Shown here piece after piece: positions 31,178 through 40,525 of a DNA stretch of 64,000 nt (the first letter of the stretch is position 1; the number at the start of each line of letters is the position of its first letter). A program made the position numbers and the translations under genes. The notes under the pieces were generated by a model. That model did no database searches. It was not told the DNA's origin and saw nothing but the letters and a program-made list of their open reading frames with translations. The stretch is from an uncultured Clostridia bacterium (GTDB lineage: Bacteria > Bacillota > Clostridia > Oscillospirales > Acutalibacteraceae), in contig CAJFPJ010000011.1 of the NCBI GenBank assembly GCA_904399395.1, positions 1 to 64,000 of the forward strand, in the 5' to 3' direction.

Positions 31178-33784
31178 TTAAAGTTTCTGTTCGAATACAT
31201 ACCGCCCGGGGGTCAGGTGGAATGACCTATCTTCGGTTCTATCTCCGTTTATGCAGGTTTCCCCATCAAAGGGGAGCGTCAGCTCCGCCTCTGCATCGAA
31301 GGGAACGGAACAGCAATAGCGGAAGATTCCGTCTTTATACTCCCAGGAACTCTCTATGCGTCCCACCGGAGAATCGAAAGAAGCTTTAGCCCACTGAAGC
31401 CGTCTGGAAGGCCTGGGCTGCAGGCGGAAACTGCGGAAACCGGGGGCATCTTCCCGAGGCTGGATACCGCACATATACCGATACATCCACTCCGCAATGG
31501 AGCCATACGCATAATGGTTTAAGCTGTTCATCCCCGTCCCGCTGATATGCCCGTCCGGCAGGACAGAATTCCAACGCTCCCACACAGTAGTAGCCCCCAT
31601 ATCCACCTCATAGAGCCAGCTGGGGAAGTCGTCGTTGAACAGCAGTTGATAAGCCTCCTCGTCTCTTTTTTCCTGAGAAAGAGCGAGGCAGAGATAAGGC
31701 GTGCCTACAAAGCCGGTAGAAAGATGCATGCTGTTTTCCCGAAGCTTTTCTTCCAGACGACGGAGGGCGCCAGGTCGATCCTCTTTCGGAACTAAATGCA
31801 TATAAAGCCCCAGCACGTAAGCTGTCTGGGTGTCAAACCGGCAGAGCCCGCCGGGCAGGAAATATTCTTTTTGGATAGCTTGCCGAATCTCTTCCGCCGC
31901 TTTTCCATATTTCTCTGCGTCATCACTCTTGCCGAGAACCGTGGCGGCCTTTGCGATCATATTCATTACATAAAAATAACAGGCTGAGGCTACAAGATAG
32001 GGATCCGTCCCGCCGAAGCGGTCGTCTTCCGCTCCCTCAGGCGTATCTAGGGCCAACCAGTCCCCGAAATGGAAGCCCGTGTGGCGAAGCCTCTTTCCAC
32101 CCGTCTCCGCATCTTCCTTCAGCAGGTATTCCGCCCAGGCCTGCATATTGGCATACTGCTTCTGAAGGAGCGCTTTGTCTCCGTAAAACACATACATGGT
32201 CCATGGAATAATGATCGCCATATCCGCCCAGGCTGCCGCCCCATGACTGCCAAATTCTGAGGTATCCTCAATCATCATAGGCACCGCATGAGGCACGGAG
32301 CCATTATACAAATGAATCTGCTCTTCCAGAGCATCCTGCATATATTTCGCATAAAAAGCCGGCGTATACATATTAAAGCTGGCCGTGGCGGCAAAAATCT
32401 GGGCATCTCCCGTCCACCCCATGCGTTCATCCCTCTGGGGGCAATCTGTAGGGACATCCAGAAAGTTCCCCCGCTGGCTCCAGAAAGCATTTTGGAACAG
32501 CCGATTGATGCGAGCGTCAGAGGTCTCTATGTTTCCTGTAAAATCCAGGTCGGAATGAAGTACGCAGGCCACAAAATCCTCCGGGGCAACCTCCACCCCT
32601 TCCACACGTACATACCGAAAGCCATAGAAGGTGAAATGAGGGCGGATATATCTTTCCTTCCCGTCCGAGGTATACACAAATTCCGCCTTTGCCGTGCGAA
32701 GATTATCCCTGTAAAAACAACCGTCCTGCAGAATCTCGCCATACTGGAGGCGAATTTTTTCTCCCTGCGGCAGGCGGCAGGTAAATTCCACCCAGCCTGT
32801 GATCTCCTGGCCGAAATCCAGCACAGTCTCACCTTTCGGTGTCTGGATCACCTCCGCAACAGGAAGCCTTTCCGTGATTCGAACAGGGACGCTCATCCGG
32901 TCCCTGAGATCCTCCTGAGAAAGAGAAATGCGCTCCACCGGCTGGAAATTGTCGTTTTCTCTCCCTGGTTGACACCAATCCGCATCCAGAAGGCGGGCGT
33001 CTATGGTTTCCCCGTCATAAATACCGCTCTCCAAAACAAATGAAGGCTTCCATTTCCAGCTTTCATCGGTGAAAATGCAGAGCTTCTCACCGTCTGCAAG
33101 CTCTATATGAAGCTCGCAAAGGAAAGCAAAACGATCCCCGAAAAGATTGCGTCTTTCATAGCTTTCATAGCCAAACCGGCCCTTATACCAGCCGTTGCCC
33201 AGCATGGAGCCTACCGCATTTTCCCCCTTTCGGAGAAGTGCCGTCACATCATATACCTGCGCCTGCTTCCAGAAACGATAATCGTTACAGTAGGGAGTGA
33301 GATACTCATTTCCCGCCTTCCGGCCGTTTACATAGAGCTCATAGAGCCCTAATCCGCACACATACGCCCGGGCGGAGCGCACCTCTGTGGGCAGAGAAAA
33401 CTCCCTTTTCAGAAGAGGATGCTCCTCCCCGCTGGAGGAAATCCAAGAAGCCTGCCAAGGCTCCTGCATTTTACCTGTTTCAAACCAGGAAAAGCCCTCT
33501 GCCCTGCATCCGGAATCCGTCTCCACCTCCACACTCCAGTAATAGCGGGTTCGGGGCTGAAGCTCTATGCCAGGGCAATACCCCAGACTGTCTATTTTCT
33601 CTCTCCCGGACGCGGCGCTGTCGTGCAAAAGATTTTTCCTTTGTGCATCCGCGTATATGCGCACCTGTGCACTCCGTGTCTTCTTTCCCTCAGCCTCTTC
33701 CACCTTCCAGGAAAGGGTAAGATCCGAAAGCTCATATCCCAAAGGCGTTTCCACATGGTTCGCCCGCATTTTGACAATTTTCAA
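31178..33784 (-). CDS. Alpha-L-rhamnosidase, GH78
   Basis: The 868-residue protein has the full GH78 order: an N-terminal fibronectin-like domain, the carbohydrate-binding beta domain (GLGLYELYVNGRKAGNEYLTP; LGNGWYKGRFG), and the alpha/alpha barrel with the catalytic signature DCPQRDERMGWTGDAQIF that holds the general acid Glu. It ends with a beta-sandwich (PSRRLQWAKASFDSPVGRIES). It releases terminal L-rhamnose, for example from rhamnogalacturonan side chains or glycosides. No signal peptide is present, so it is cytoplasmic. The start is a TTG at 33784, 8 nt after AGGAGG; there is no better start nearby. Confidence 0.95.
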   Translation of the reverse strand: MKIVKMRANHVETPLGYELSDLTLSWKVEEAEGKKTRSAQVRIYADAQRKNLLHDSAASGREKIDSLGYCPGIELQPRTRYYWSVEVETDSGCRAEGFSWFETGKMQEPWQASWISSSGEEHPLLKREFSLPTEVRSARAYVCGLGLYELYVNGRKAGNEYLTPYCNDYRFWKQAQVYDVTALLRKGENAVGSMLGNGWYKGRFGYESYERRNLFGDRFAFLCELHIELADGEKLCIFTDESWKWKPSFVLESGIYDGETIDARLLDADWCQPGRENDNFQPVERISLSQEDLRDRMSVPVRITERLPVAEVIQTPKGETVLDFGQEITGWVEFTCRLPQGEKIRLQYGEILQDGCFYRDNLRTAKAEFVYTSDGKERYIRPHFTFYGFRYVRVEGVEVAPEDFVACVLHSDLDFTGNIETSDARINRLFQNAFWSQRGNFLDVPTDCPQRDERMGWTGDAQIFAATASFNMYTPAFYAKYMQDALEEQIHLYNGSVPHAVPMMIEDTSEFGSHGAAAWADMAIIIPWTMYVFYGDKALLQKQYANMQAWAEYLLKEDAETGGKRLRHTGFHFGDWLALDTPEGAEDDRFGGTDPYLVASACYFYVMNMIAKAATVLGKSDDAEKYGKAAEEIRQAIQKEYFLPGGLCRFDTQTAYVLGLYMHLVPKEDRPGALRRLEEKLRENSMHLSTGFVGTPYLCLALSQEKRDEEAYQLLFNDDFPSWLYEVDMGATTVWERWNSVLPDGHISGTGMNSLNHYAYGSIAEWMYRYMCGIQPREDAPGFRSFRLQPRPSRRLQWAKASFDSPVGRIESSWEYKDGIFRYCCSVPFDAEAELTLPFDGETCINGDRTEDRSFHLTPGRYVFEQKL

Positions 33785-34122
33785 AGCGATCTCCTCCTGT
33801 TATTTAAGAAATAAAATCTACAGAAGCCCCAGCTCCGCTGTGGCCATATTGGGATATTGCCATGCACTGAGCATATGTTTTCAATTCCTGCTTTATGGGA
33901 TTCTCTTCACCAAGAAAACAGCCAGATATATCCCCGGCAAAGCCACAGGATCTTTTTAAAAACAAGCAAGAATCTATATAGAAAAAAATATCCACCTGTA
34001 GTATATTTATACTATCTTCCGGCTTTCAGATTGTCAAGAAGGAAGGCGGGCAGAGAAGTCGGGAACGGGAACGCCAGCATTCTGGGCCCACAAAACACCC
34101 GGCATTTGTCAAAGGAGGAATT
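33785..34122. other. Divergent promoter region
   Basis: Between the GH78 gene and the acetyltransferase I see a palindrome at 33999-34014 (arms TAGTATA and TATACTA, 2-bp spacer) that contains -10-like TATACT on both strands. It could serve as overlapping promoters or an operator. No gene is evident. Confidence 0.45.
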
Positions 34123-34739
34123 ATGACCATGAGTATGAAGGAACGGATGCACACCGGAGAATTGTACCTTCCCGGTGATGAGGAAATCATGAGGGGGCAG
34201 CTTCAGCGGCTGAACCGGCTGTATGACTTTAACATGACAAGGCCCACTGAATTGGATAAGCGCCAAAAGCTTCTTAAGGAAATGTTTGCCGAAATCGGCG
34301 AGGGTTGTTATATCGAACCGCCCTTTCACTCTAACTTCGGCGGCGGTCATGTGCATTTTGGAAAAATATTTACGCCAATTTCAATCTCACTATGGTGGAC
34401 GACACCCATATTTATGTGGGTGATTACACGATGTTCGGCCCGAATGTAACAGTAGCCACCGCCGGGCATCCCATTCTGCCGGAGCTCAGAGAAAAGGCGT
34501 ATCAATATAACATGCCCGTTCATATCGGCAGAAATTGCTGGATAGGCTCCGGCGCCATCATTCTCCCGGGAATTACCATCGGCGACAATGTAGTTGTAGG
34601 TGCAGGAAGCGTCGTGACCAAGGATCTCCCTTCCAATGTGGTGGCCGTGGGAAACCCCTGCCGGGTGCTGCGTCCCATAAACGAACAGGATGCGAAATAT
34701 TATTTTAAAGGTAGAAAAATAGACTATGAAGCTCTGTGA
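34123..34739 (+). pseudogene. Sugar O-acetyltransferase (LacA/Maa type), frameshifted
   Basis: Two overlapping frames together give one hexapeptide-repeat acetyltransferase. The first starts after AAAGGAGG at 34123 (MKERMHTGELYLPGDEE to SNFGGGHVHFGK). The second carries on from ANFNLTMVDDTHIYVGDYTMFGPNV to the end at 34739, with the acetyl-CoA-binding left-handed helix and the NPCRVLR ending. The shift lies at a five-A run (34362-34366), where six A would restore the frame. The active-site His region is in the second part (ATAGHPI). It could be a real inactivating deletion, a phase-variable run or a sequencing error. Confidence 0.85.
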
Positions 34740-34797
34740 AAGACAAATGGATTGCCCTGCTTAGTGGATCCCACGAAAGAATCGGAAAATAAAAGCA

Positions 34798-34834
34798 ACC
34801 CGGCGCTGCAGATTGCCTGCAGCGCCGGGTTTTT
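34798..34834. terminator. Bidirectional terminator
   Basis: Arms ACCCGGCGCTGCAG and CTGCAGCGCCGGGT with a 5-nt loop; T-run on the plus side and TTGCTTTTATTTT on the minus side. Confidence 0.9.
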
Positions 34835-34926
34835 AAATTCCGATTTATCTGAAGGAAATAAAGTCGCACGGCTCTTTCTCCGGAATTCTTCCGGCAAAAG
34901 GATCCTACCGTCCTCACAAGGAGAAC

Positions 34927-37092
34927 TCACGGCGCATATGTATCGTAGATCCGATTTCTTCTGAGCAGTTCCTCTTTCGGAAGCTTTTCTGCATCTTCAA
35001 TCTCATAGGTGCCGAAGGTCTCCTTCATGCGGAAAACGGGATCCACCTGCACATAGGTGACCCAGGGAAGCCAGGCATATACACCCCTGCTATCAAAGGA
35101 ATACACATTGGCGCTTTCCTCACAAAGCCCTCTGCGCCCATAGCCGAAGCTTCCGTCCAGATCCGTCCCCTGCTTGGGATTCTTACTGATAAATATGGCA
35201 AAATCCCTATAATGAGCGTCCCCTGTAATCAGGTAGAGCCGGTAATAGATATAGGAGCATGCCGCCATATATACATCCGCACCGGAGTGGCCTGTGGCAA
35301 TCAGGCTTTGGCCAGACATATCCACATGATGGAAGGCATGTATCTTCTCAATGGGCTTTACAGGAAATACCCAGGAATACGTCCAGGTTTCGGTGTAATC
35401 CGCAGCGCCCTTGGTTGCCTCCAGCCATTTCTCCTCACCCGTAAGATCATATAAGGCTAGGAAGCCAAAGAAGGCGTAAATACCGCTTTCCTTATCGAGA
35501 ACATCAGCATTGTCGCAGGTGCCGCCCAGATATTCCAGATTCTTATAGATGTGCTCGTAACACCAATCCCCTGCCTTTAAAGCCGCTGTTTTATATCTTT
35601 CATCCTTCGTAACCAGGTAGAGCTGCACTAAAAACCGCAGGATGTTGGAGGTGTTGGCCTTAGATTCCAGCCTGACGGTGCCGTCAAAATTATAAGCTCT
35701 GTGCCAGCATCCTTCTTCATCCGCCGTTCTTACAAGCCAGTTTCCTACAGTTTTACAGTAGGAAAGCCAGTCGTCATGTTCCTCCCCCTGCTTTTTCAGA
35801 AATACATATCCATCTAGGATACCCTCCAGCCCATCAGCCATCATCCGAAGCCAAATCGGCTGATCCAGCCACCTGGCCGGGAAGGGATCATACCATGTTT
35901 TGGGGGCTCCCCATTCTGTAAGAGAATTGTTGACCCACCAATCCAAAACATGTTTTCCCTTCTGAGCGGTTTCAGGTCTGTTTTCCGCATAGCCGTACCG
36001 CAGAAGCTGATACCCAATATTGGGCTGCTGGCCGATAAAGCCCATCTGATAATCCACGATGCCGATCTCGCCGCTGGGCAACAGGCACTTGAAGGGAACG
36101 CCCCAGGAACCGTAATACTCCCGGCAAAGATCGTCAAACATATCCATACACACATGATAGAGTTTGTCGTTATCCACAGGAGCCACAGCGGGATTGAAAA
36201 TATCATAAAAGAACCGCCATGTGTTCTTCATCATGTTCTGGAAACCAGACTGATTGGAAAAATGCCACAAAAGGCCATATTCCTGGGTAAAGCCCTCTTC
36301 AACAGGATGATATCGCTTGTTAAGGCCAAATTGATAGCGGTAGGGCCCGTTCCGGTAAGGCGTCATGTCCTCGTTAAGACCCTCTGTGCCAGGATACACG
36401 TAGTCCATAGAGATGCCGTTCGGAACGCTCAGGCCCAGAGAGCCATATGTATAAGAGGGATCTGTCCGGCTATCGAAATGATTCTCAAAGGGCTCGCTGG
36501 CCTTAATATCCGCCCGGGCCCGGGAAAATACAACCGTATCGCCTGTGCGCTTATTCTGCATGGCAAAAAACGGCAGAGCAAATCGCGTTTCCCGATACCA
36601 GTAACAGGGAAGATCCATATCCTTCCCGATAAAATGATCCGGAGCATGTTCATTGTGCTTATACCAGGCGCCCGGCGCAAAATAATCGTAATCAGGGACG
36701 CCGCCCCCTGCGCAGACCCCCAGAGTTACTCGGCTGCCAAAACCCAAATCATCCTTAGCGGCTTTCTCTACTCTGACCTTTCTCTCAAAGGAAAACGTGT
36801 TTTCCTTTACATAGGGAGCAAATCTGTCTTCAAAGTGAAATACCGATCCCATGGGCGTGGTAATACTTCCACAGGCCGTGACGGTATCTCCCTCCTGGTT
36901 TAGTTTCTCATAGGCTCCGCTAAATTCTACATGCTTAGCAGCGTAATCCTTTAGAATCAGAACAACAGGCTTTTGGGTTTCATATAGAGGAGTATCCATC
37001 CCTGTCTTATAGACCGCACAACCCCAGCCCCCGTTTTCTCCCACAGGGAAGCGAAGAGCGACTCCTCCGGAAATCAACTCAAAAACACTCAT
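34927..37092 (-). CDS. Glycosidase-like alpha/alpha-barrel protein, family not assigned
   Basis: The 721-residue protein starts at an ATG 9 nt after AGGAGG; the TTG at 37113 overlaps the site itself. An N-terminal beta-sandwich region (about 1-280) is followed by a helical barrel with repeated Tyr/Trp-rich motifs (FIGQQPNIGYQLLRYG, VLDWWVNNSLTEWG, DEEGCWHRAYNFDG, GGTCDNADVLDKESGIYAFFGFLALYD). These are typical of six-hairpin glycosidases or lyases. It is clearly paralogous to the gene at 61046-63238. No signal peptide is seen. I cannot name a CAZy family. Its neighbours (GH78, acetyltransferase) suggest action on plant cell-wall oligosaccharides. Candidate catalytic acids are Asp/Glu in the conserved TCDN and DKE motifs. 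Confidence 0.82.
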   Translation of the reverse strand: MSVFELISGGVALRFPVGENGGWGCAVYKTGMDTPLYETQKPVVLILKDYAAKHVEFSGAYEKLNQEGDTVTACGSITTPMGSVFHFEDRFAPYVKENTFSFERKVRVEKAAKDDLGFGSRVTLGVCAGGGVPDYDYFAPGAWYKHNEHAPDHFIGKDMDLPCYWYRETRFALPFFAMQNKRTGDTVVFSRARADIKASEPFENHFDSRTDPSYTYGSLGLSVPNGISMDYVYPGTEGLNEDMTPYRNGPYRYQFGLNKRYHPVEEGFTQEYGLLWHFSNQSGFQNMMKNTWRFFYDIFNPAVAPVDNDKLYHVCMDMFDDLCREYYGSWGVPFKCLLPSGEIGIVDYQMGFIGQQPNIGYQLLRYGYAENRPETAQKGKHVLDWWVNNSLTEWGAPKTWYDPFPARWLDQPIWLRMMADGLEGILDGYVFLKKQGEEHDDWLSYCKTVGNWLVRTADEEGCWHRAYNFDGTVRLESKANTSNILRFLVQLYLVTKDERYKTAALKAGDWCYEHIYKNLEYLGGTCDNADVLDKESGIYAFFGFLALYDLTGEEKWLEATKGAADYTETWTYSWVFPVKPIEKIHAFHHVDMSGQSLIATGHSGADVYMAACSYIYYRLYLITGDAHYRDFAIFISKNPKQGTDLDGSFGYGRRGLCEESANVYSFDSRGVYAWLPWVTYVQVDPVFRMKETFGTYEIEDAEKLPKEELLRRNRIYDTYAP

Positions 37093-37503
37093 ACACTCCG
37101 TCCTCCTTTTCAAAACAAAATTACTTATTCAGTATACTCCGATCCCACCCCAAAAAGGGCATATGTCAAACAGGGGACCTTCTCCATGGACGCTGCGCAC
37201 TCTGGCAGACGTCTTAAGGCCCCACGTTGCCAGTATAACATGCTCTTTTCATCTCTGCAATCAAGCAAAATGGCCAAATTCTTTTTATTTTTTCATCAAT
37301 TCTCACATTACTATATATATCTTCCTAAAATTGTTATTCACAACACCCCGAAAAAAGTAAGCCCTGCTGTGCACGATTCGCACTGCAGGGCTTATTTTTT
37401 TTGACTTGGAAAGCTTACCTTCCTCAACGAAAGCATACTACACGCTCTCATAAAAGCAAAACCATTGATACAGGAACTCCTTTATGGAGTCCCACATACC
37501 ACT
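37093..37503. other. 411-bp gap with a terminator
   Basis: Upstream region of the glycosidase-like gene (right part of the gap is the 3' end of the DUF6514-like gene's transcript). A strong hairpin lies at 37358-37402. I see no gene. Confidence 0.6.
37358..37402. terminator. Strong hairpin terminator
   Basis: Arms TAAGCCCTGC (37358-37367) and GCAGGGCTTA (37385-37394); eight T on the plus side and CTTTTTTCGG on the minus side, so it works in both directions. Confidence 0.88.
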
Positions 37504-37785
37504 CTACAATCTAACATCATTTTCCTGGATCCATTCCCATTCCCTAGCGAGGAAATCATCAACCAACAAACGAAAATGAATAGGCTCCGCCTGATTCTCC
37601 TCCAGGCAATGCCGTATATGCTCTACAAACACCCGGTTTAGACTGATATCCGGAATTTCAGCTGCTGCTACTATTCCGGTTCCCGTTGATTTTTCTACCC
37701 GAATCCCAAATGTAACTACATTTTGTATATCTTTTAGAGAAATTTTTTCACAAGTTAACCGATATACAAATTTTTTCCCACTCAA
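37504..37785 (-). CDS. Small DUF6514-like protein, 93 aa
   Basis: A mixed alpha/beta protein with FVYRLTCEKISLKDIQNVVTFGIRVEKS and a late CLEENQAEPIHFRLLVDDFLAREW, consistent with a short conserved Clostridia family that I believe to be DUF6514. The start is a TTG that follows AAGGGA, placed 3 nt after the stop of the upstream XRE gene, so the two form an operon. No function is known to me. The pair may be a regulator with its small partner, but no toxin motif is visible. Confidence 0.7.
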   Translation of the reverse strand: MSGKKFVYRLTCEKISLKDIQNVVTFGIRVEKSTGTGIVAAAEIPDISLNRVFVEHIRHCLEENQAEPIHFRLLVDDFLAREWEWIQENDVRL

Positions 37786-37787
37786 GC

Positions 37788-37994
37788 TTATCCCTTCTTT
37801 GTCAATTCATCTACTGTGGTTCCTAACTGCTCTGCCAATTTTCCCAAGGTTTTTACCGTGGGATTTCCATCGCCGCGCTCGATAGCTCTTAAAACTGTTG
37901 GGCTGATGCCTGCAGCCAATGCCAGCTGTTCCTGAGAAAATCCACTCTCCTTTCTTTTTTTCTTGACATTTTGCCCGACTATTTCGCTAATCAT
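37788..37994 (-). CDS. Small XRE-family DNA-binding protein
   Basis: The 68-residue protein is a bare helix-turn-helix: VGQNVKKKRKESGFSQEQLALAAGISPTVLRAIERGDGNPTVKTLGKLAEQL. The ATG follows AGGAGGGGG. It probably represses its own operon with the downstream 93-residue protein. Confidence 0.9.
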   Translation of the reverse strand: MISEIVGQNVKKKRKESGFSQEQLALAAGISPTVLRAIERGDGNPTVKTLGKLAEQLGTTVDELTKKG

Positions 37995-38300
37995 GTGGAG
38001 CCCCCTCCTTTCACATTTATCAAAAAAATAGTAGAAAGATTTTCGAAATTATGCAAGCCAATATTCTGTCGATTTAAGAAATTTTTTAGGGAAAAAGTAA
38101 AGTAAATAAACATCACATATAAAAATGAACAAAATTCACATTTTATACAGTGGTATTTCCTGTATGAAATTCAGCGACAGCTCTGTTAGTCTATTTTGAA
38201 CAGAGGTCAAAACAAAAAAGGGAACGAGGCTTCCCGTTCCCCCATTATATCTTTATAGCGGCAACCATAACTCTGCTGGCAATGCAGCAGATAAACAATA
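37995..38300. other. 306-bp gap
   Basis: AT-rich region with the promoter side of the XRE gene and, at its right end, the carD terminator. No gene is seen. Confidence 0.55.
38213..38243 (-). terminator. carD terminator
   Basis: Minus strand: GGGAACG and CGTTCCC around a GC-rich loop, followed by TTTTTTG. Confidence 0.85.
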
Positions 38301-38825
38301 TTATTCGCAGGTTTTCTCAGGGCAGAGCTGCTGCAGAATAAACGGCAAAACCTGCTCCCTTGGAATTTGCAGCACAAGAGCAAATTCTTCATACAGCAAA
38401 TTTTCCGCTTCGTGAAAAAAACGTTCATCCGAAACATAAAATTTCTTCCCTTTGGCAAGCTGCTCCTGCTTATGCTGATACAACGCTTTTATCATTCGGA
38501 CTAGTTCCAATCGGTCACCCTTTGCCAAAATTGCTCTGCATTTTTCCTTTCTCTCGTTTTCATTTTCAATCCAGGTTACATCTTCCTGAGGCATCTTTTC
38601 GATCAAATCATATATCTCTTCTACCGAAAGGACTCTCCGCATTTTTTCCACCAATTTTTTATTCTGCACCGGTACATAAATAGTAGAGCGAGAGTTATCT
38701 AACGGCGTCAACACAAAATACTCCACAGGTTTCCCACAGAAATCCTTTTTGGCCACTCCATCGATTCTACAAACTCCCTGTGTTCCATACACAACCGTAT
38801 CATGAACTTGAACAGCACAATCCAT
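38301..38825 (-). CDS. CarD/CdnL-family transcription regulator
   Basis: The 174-residue protein opens with the CarD RNA-polymerase-interaction domain (VQVHDTVVYGTQGVCRIDGV, then FVLTPLDNSRSTIYVPV), followed by a helical DNA-binding region (EEIYDLIEKMPQEDVTWIENENER, QLAKGKKFYVSDERFFHEAENLL). CarD proteins bind the polymerase beta subunit and stabilise open complexes. The ATG at 38825 follows AAAGGAG at 9 nt; the longer in-frame stretch runs into the leader hairpins and has no site. The last 12 residues hold two Cys (CPEKTCE). The gene stands alone, with a structured leader. Confidence 0.92.
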   Translation of the reverse strand: MDCAVQVHDTVVYGTQGVCRIDGVAKKDFCGKPVEYFVLTPLDNSRSTIYVPVQNKKLVEKMRRVLSVEEIYDLIEKMPQEDVTWIENENERKEKCRAILAKGDRLELVRMIKALYQHKQEQLAKGKKFYVSDERFFHEAENLLYEEFALVLQIPREQVLPFILQQLCPEKTCE

Positions 38826-38878
38826 ATAGCAAACTCCTTTCAAACATGGCCTGTGAAGCCGCCGAAAACCACAGTGAT

Positions 38879-38913
38879 TTTTGTATTTCTTCGCTTCTCG
38901 AAGAAATACAAAA
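38879..38913 (-). repeat. Perfect 15-bp inverted repeat in the carD leader
   Basis: Arms TTTTGTATTTCTTCG and its exact complement with a 5-nt loop lie about 55 bp before the carD ATG. No T-run follows, so it is not a simple terminator. Confidence 0.85.
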
Positions 38914-38976
38914 TAAAAAACGTGCATTTGCCGCAACAGGACTTACGTTCTGCTAATCTTCAGCAAACTGCACGTT
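38911..38976 (-). terminator. Leader hairpin with T-run, possible attenuator
   Basis: On the minus strand AACGTGCAGTTTGC pairs with GCAAATGCACGTT (one bulge) around a 31-nt region that has its own small hairpin, followed by TTTTTTATTTTG. It sits directly after the promoter and before carD, so it could end transcription early. Confidence 0.7.
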
Positions 38977-38987
38977 GTGTATAATTA

Positions 38988-39016
38988 AGTATAGCATATT
39001 TTTTCGTGATATGTAA
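38988..39016 (-). promoter_or_regulatory. Promoter of carD leader
   Basis: Minus strand: TTACAT (39011-39016), 17-bp spacer, TATACT (38988-38993). Confidence 0.68.
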
Positions 39017-39169
39017 TACCACACTCTCAATAAAACAAAATTTTGTATATCTTTCAGAGTTACCGTTTCGCGTAGGCAGTTGACGCTACCTCAAAGAGAT
39101 TTTATAATAAAAATATAGACGTATTGGGGCGGAAAATCCGCCGCTATTTTTCAGAAAGAAGGAATGGCA

Positions 39170-40177
39170 GTGCAGCAGGTACGATTAGGAAAAACCGAAA
39201 TCATTGTGAGCAAAAACGGTTTTGGAGCGCTTCCCATACAGCGCATATCTAAAAAGGAGGCTGTCTATCTTCTGCAGAAAGCCTTTTACAACGGTATCAA
39301 TTATTTCGATACCGCCAGGGCCTATTCCGACAGCGAAGAAAAAATGGGTGCCGCTCTCTCTTATATTCGTGAAAAGCTCATTATCAGCACCAAAACGGCC
39401 GCCCAGAACGCGGAGGACTTCCGTAAGGATCTGGAAACCAGCCTGCGCAATTTGAAGACGGACTATATCGACATTTATCAGTTTCACAATCCCGCCTTCT
39501 GCCCCCGGCCCGGAGATGGAACCGGATTATATGAGGCTATGCTCAAAGCAAAAGAAGAGGGGAAGATCCGCCATATTGGTATTACGAACCATCGCCTCTC
39601 CGTAGCATCTGAAGCTATAGAAAGCGGACTTTATGAGACTCTTCAGTTCCCGTTCTGTTATCTGGCCGCCGAAGCGGATATTGCAGTAGTAAACGCCTGC
39701 GCCAAAGCCGATATGGGATTTATCGCCATGAAGGGGCTTTCCGGTGGGCTGATCACCAACTCTGCCATGGCTTATGCCTATCTGGCCCAGTTCCCCCATG
39801 TGGCGCCTGTTTGGGGTGTTCAGCGGGAATGGGAGCTGGATGAATTCCTTTCTTATCAAGAAACTCCACCTCAGCTTACAGAGGAAATGAAAGCTGCCAT
39901 TGAAAAGGACCGCATTCAGCTTTCCGGAGATTTCTGCCGTAGCTGCGGCTACTGTATGCCCTGCCCTGCCGGAATCGAAATCAACAACTGTGCCCGAATG
40001 GGGCTGCTTCTGCGTCGTTCTCCCAAAGAAAACTGGCTCACCCCTGAATGGCAGGCCAAAATGGCCAAGATCGAAGATTGTCTTCACTGCAATCAATGCA
40101 TGAAGAAATGCCCTTATGGTCTTAACACTCCTGAACTGCTCCGAAAGAATCTGGAAGACTACAAAACATTCCTGTAA
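39170..40177 (+). CDS. Aldo/keto reductase with C-terminal 4Fe-4S domain
   Basis: The barrel has the family motifs GINYFDTARAYSDSE (catalytic Asp/Tyr), the Lys in LIISTKT, and IRHIGITNH. The C-terminal third has CRSCGYCMPCPAGIEINNC and CLHCNQCMKKCPYGLN, ferredoxin-type cysteines. Such proteins occur widely in anaerobic Firmicutes and are thought to move electrons between Fe-S clusters and a carbonyl substrate. AAGGA lies 6 nt before the GTG at 39170 and touches the ATG at 39164 with no spacer, so I prefer the GTG; the two starts differ by two residues. It is a single-gene unit ended by the terminator at 40268. Confidence 0.9.
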   Translation: MQQVRLGKTEIIVSKNGFGALPIQRISKKEAVYLLQKAFYNGINYFDTARAYSDSEEKMGAALSYIREKLIISTKTAAQNAEDFRKDLETSLRNLKTDYIDIYQFHNPAFCPRPGDGTGLYEAMLKAKEEGKIRHIGITNHRLSVASEAIESGLYETLQFPFCYLAAEADIAVVNACAKADMGFIAMKGLSGGLITNSAMAYAYLAQFPHVAPVWGVQREWELDEFLSYQETPPQLTEEMKAAIEKDRIQLSGDFCRSCGYCMPCPAGIEINNCARMGLLLRRSPKENWLTPEWQAKMAKIEDCLHCNQCMKKCPYGLNTPELLRKNLEDYKTFL

Positions 40178-40525
40178 ACATTCATGCTATTTCTTTCAGA
40201 ATCTCCTTACAGCCGTTTCTGTTAAGGCCGATATATCAGGCTCACACTCTAAAACTATACACAATGGAACCCACAAAAGCAGGCAGGGAAACGTGGCCTG
40301 CCTTTGTGGGTTTTTCTGGCATCCGGTGAATGTTTCCATTCCAGATAAGATTTAGGAGGCTGTGCCTTCTCACAACACATGGTTATACGATACAAAAATA
40401 GCTTTCTATTTTACGCAGAGCCCACATTGACCGTATTTTTCCCCCATGCTATACTGGCGTTAGAAAAAGGCAGATATCTTCTGCCGCAGATCCTATTTTT
40501 TGATCTTATAGAGGAGGAGCAGATC
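40178..40525. other. 348-bp gap
   Basis: Apart from the terminator at 40268-40316 and the leader of the glycerol-1-phosphate dehydrogenase gene, I see nothing in it. Confidence 0.55.
40268..40316 (+). terminator. Terminator after the aldo/keto reductase
   Basis: AACCCACAAA and GCAGGC on the left pair with GCCTGC and TTTGTGGGTT on the right, followed by TTTTTC. Confidence 0.9.
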
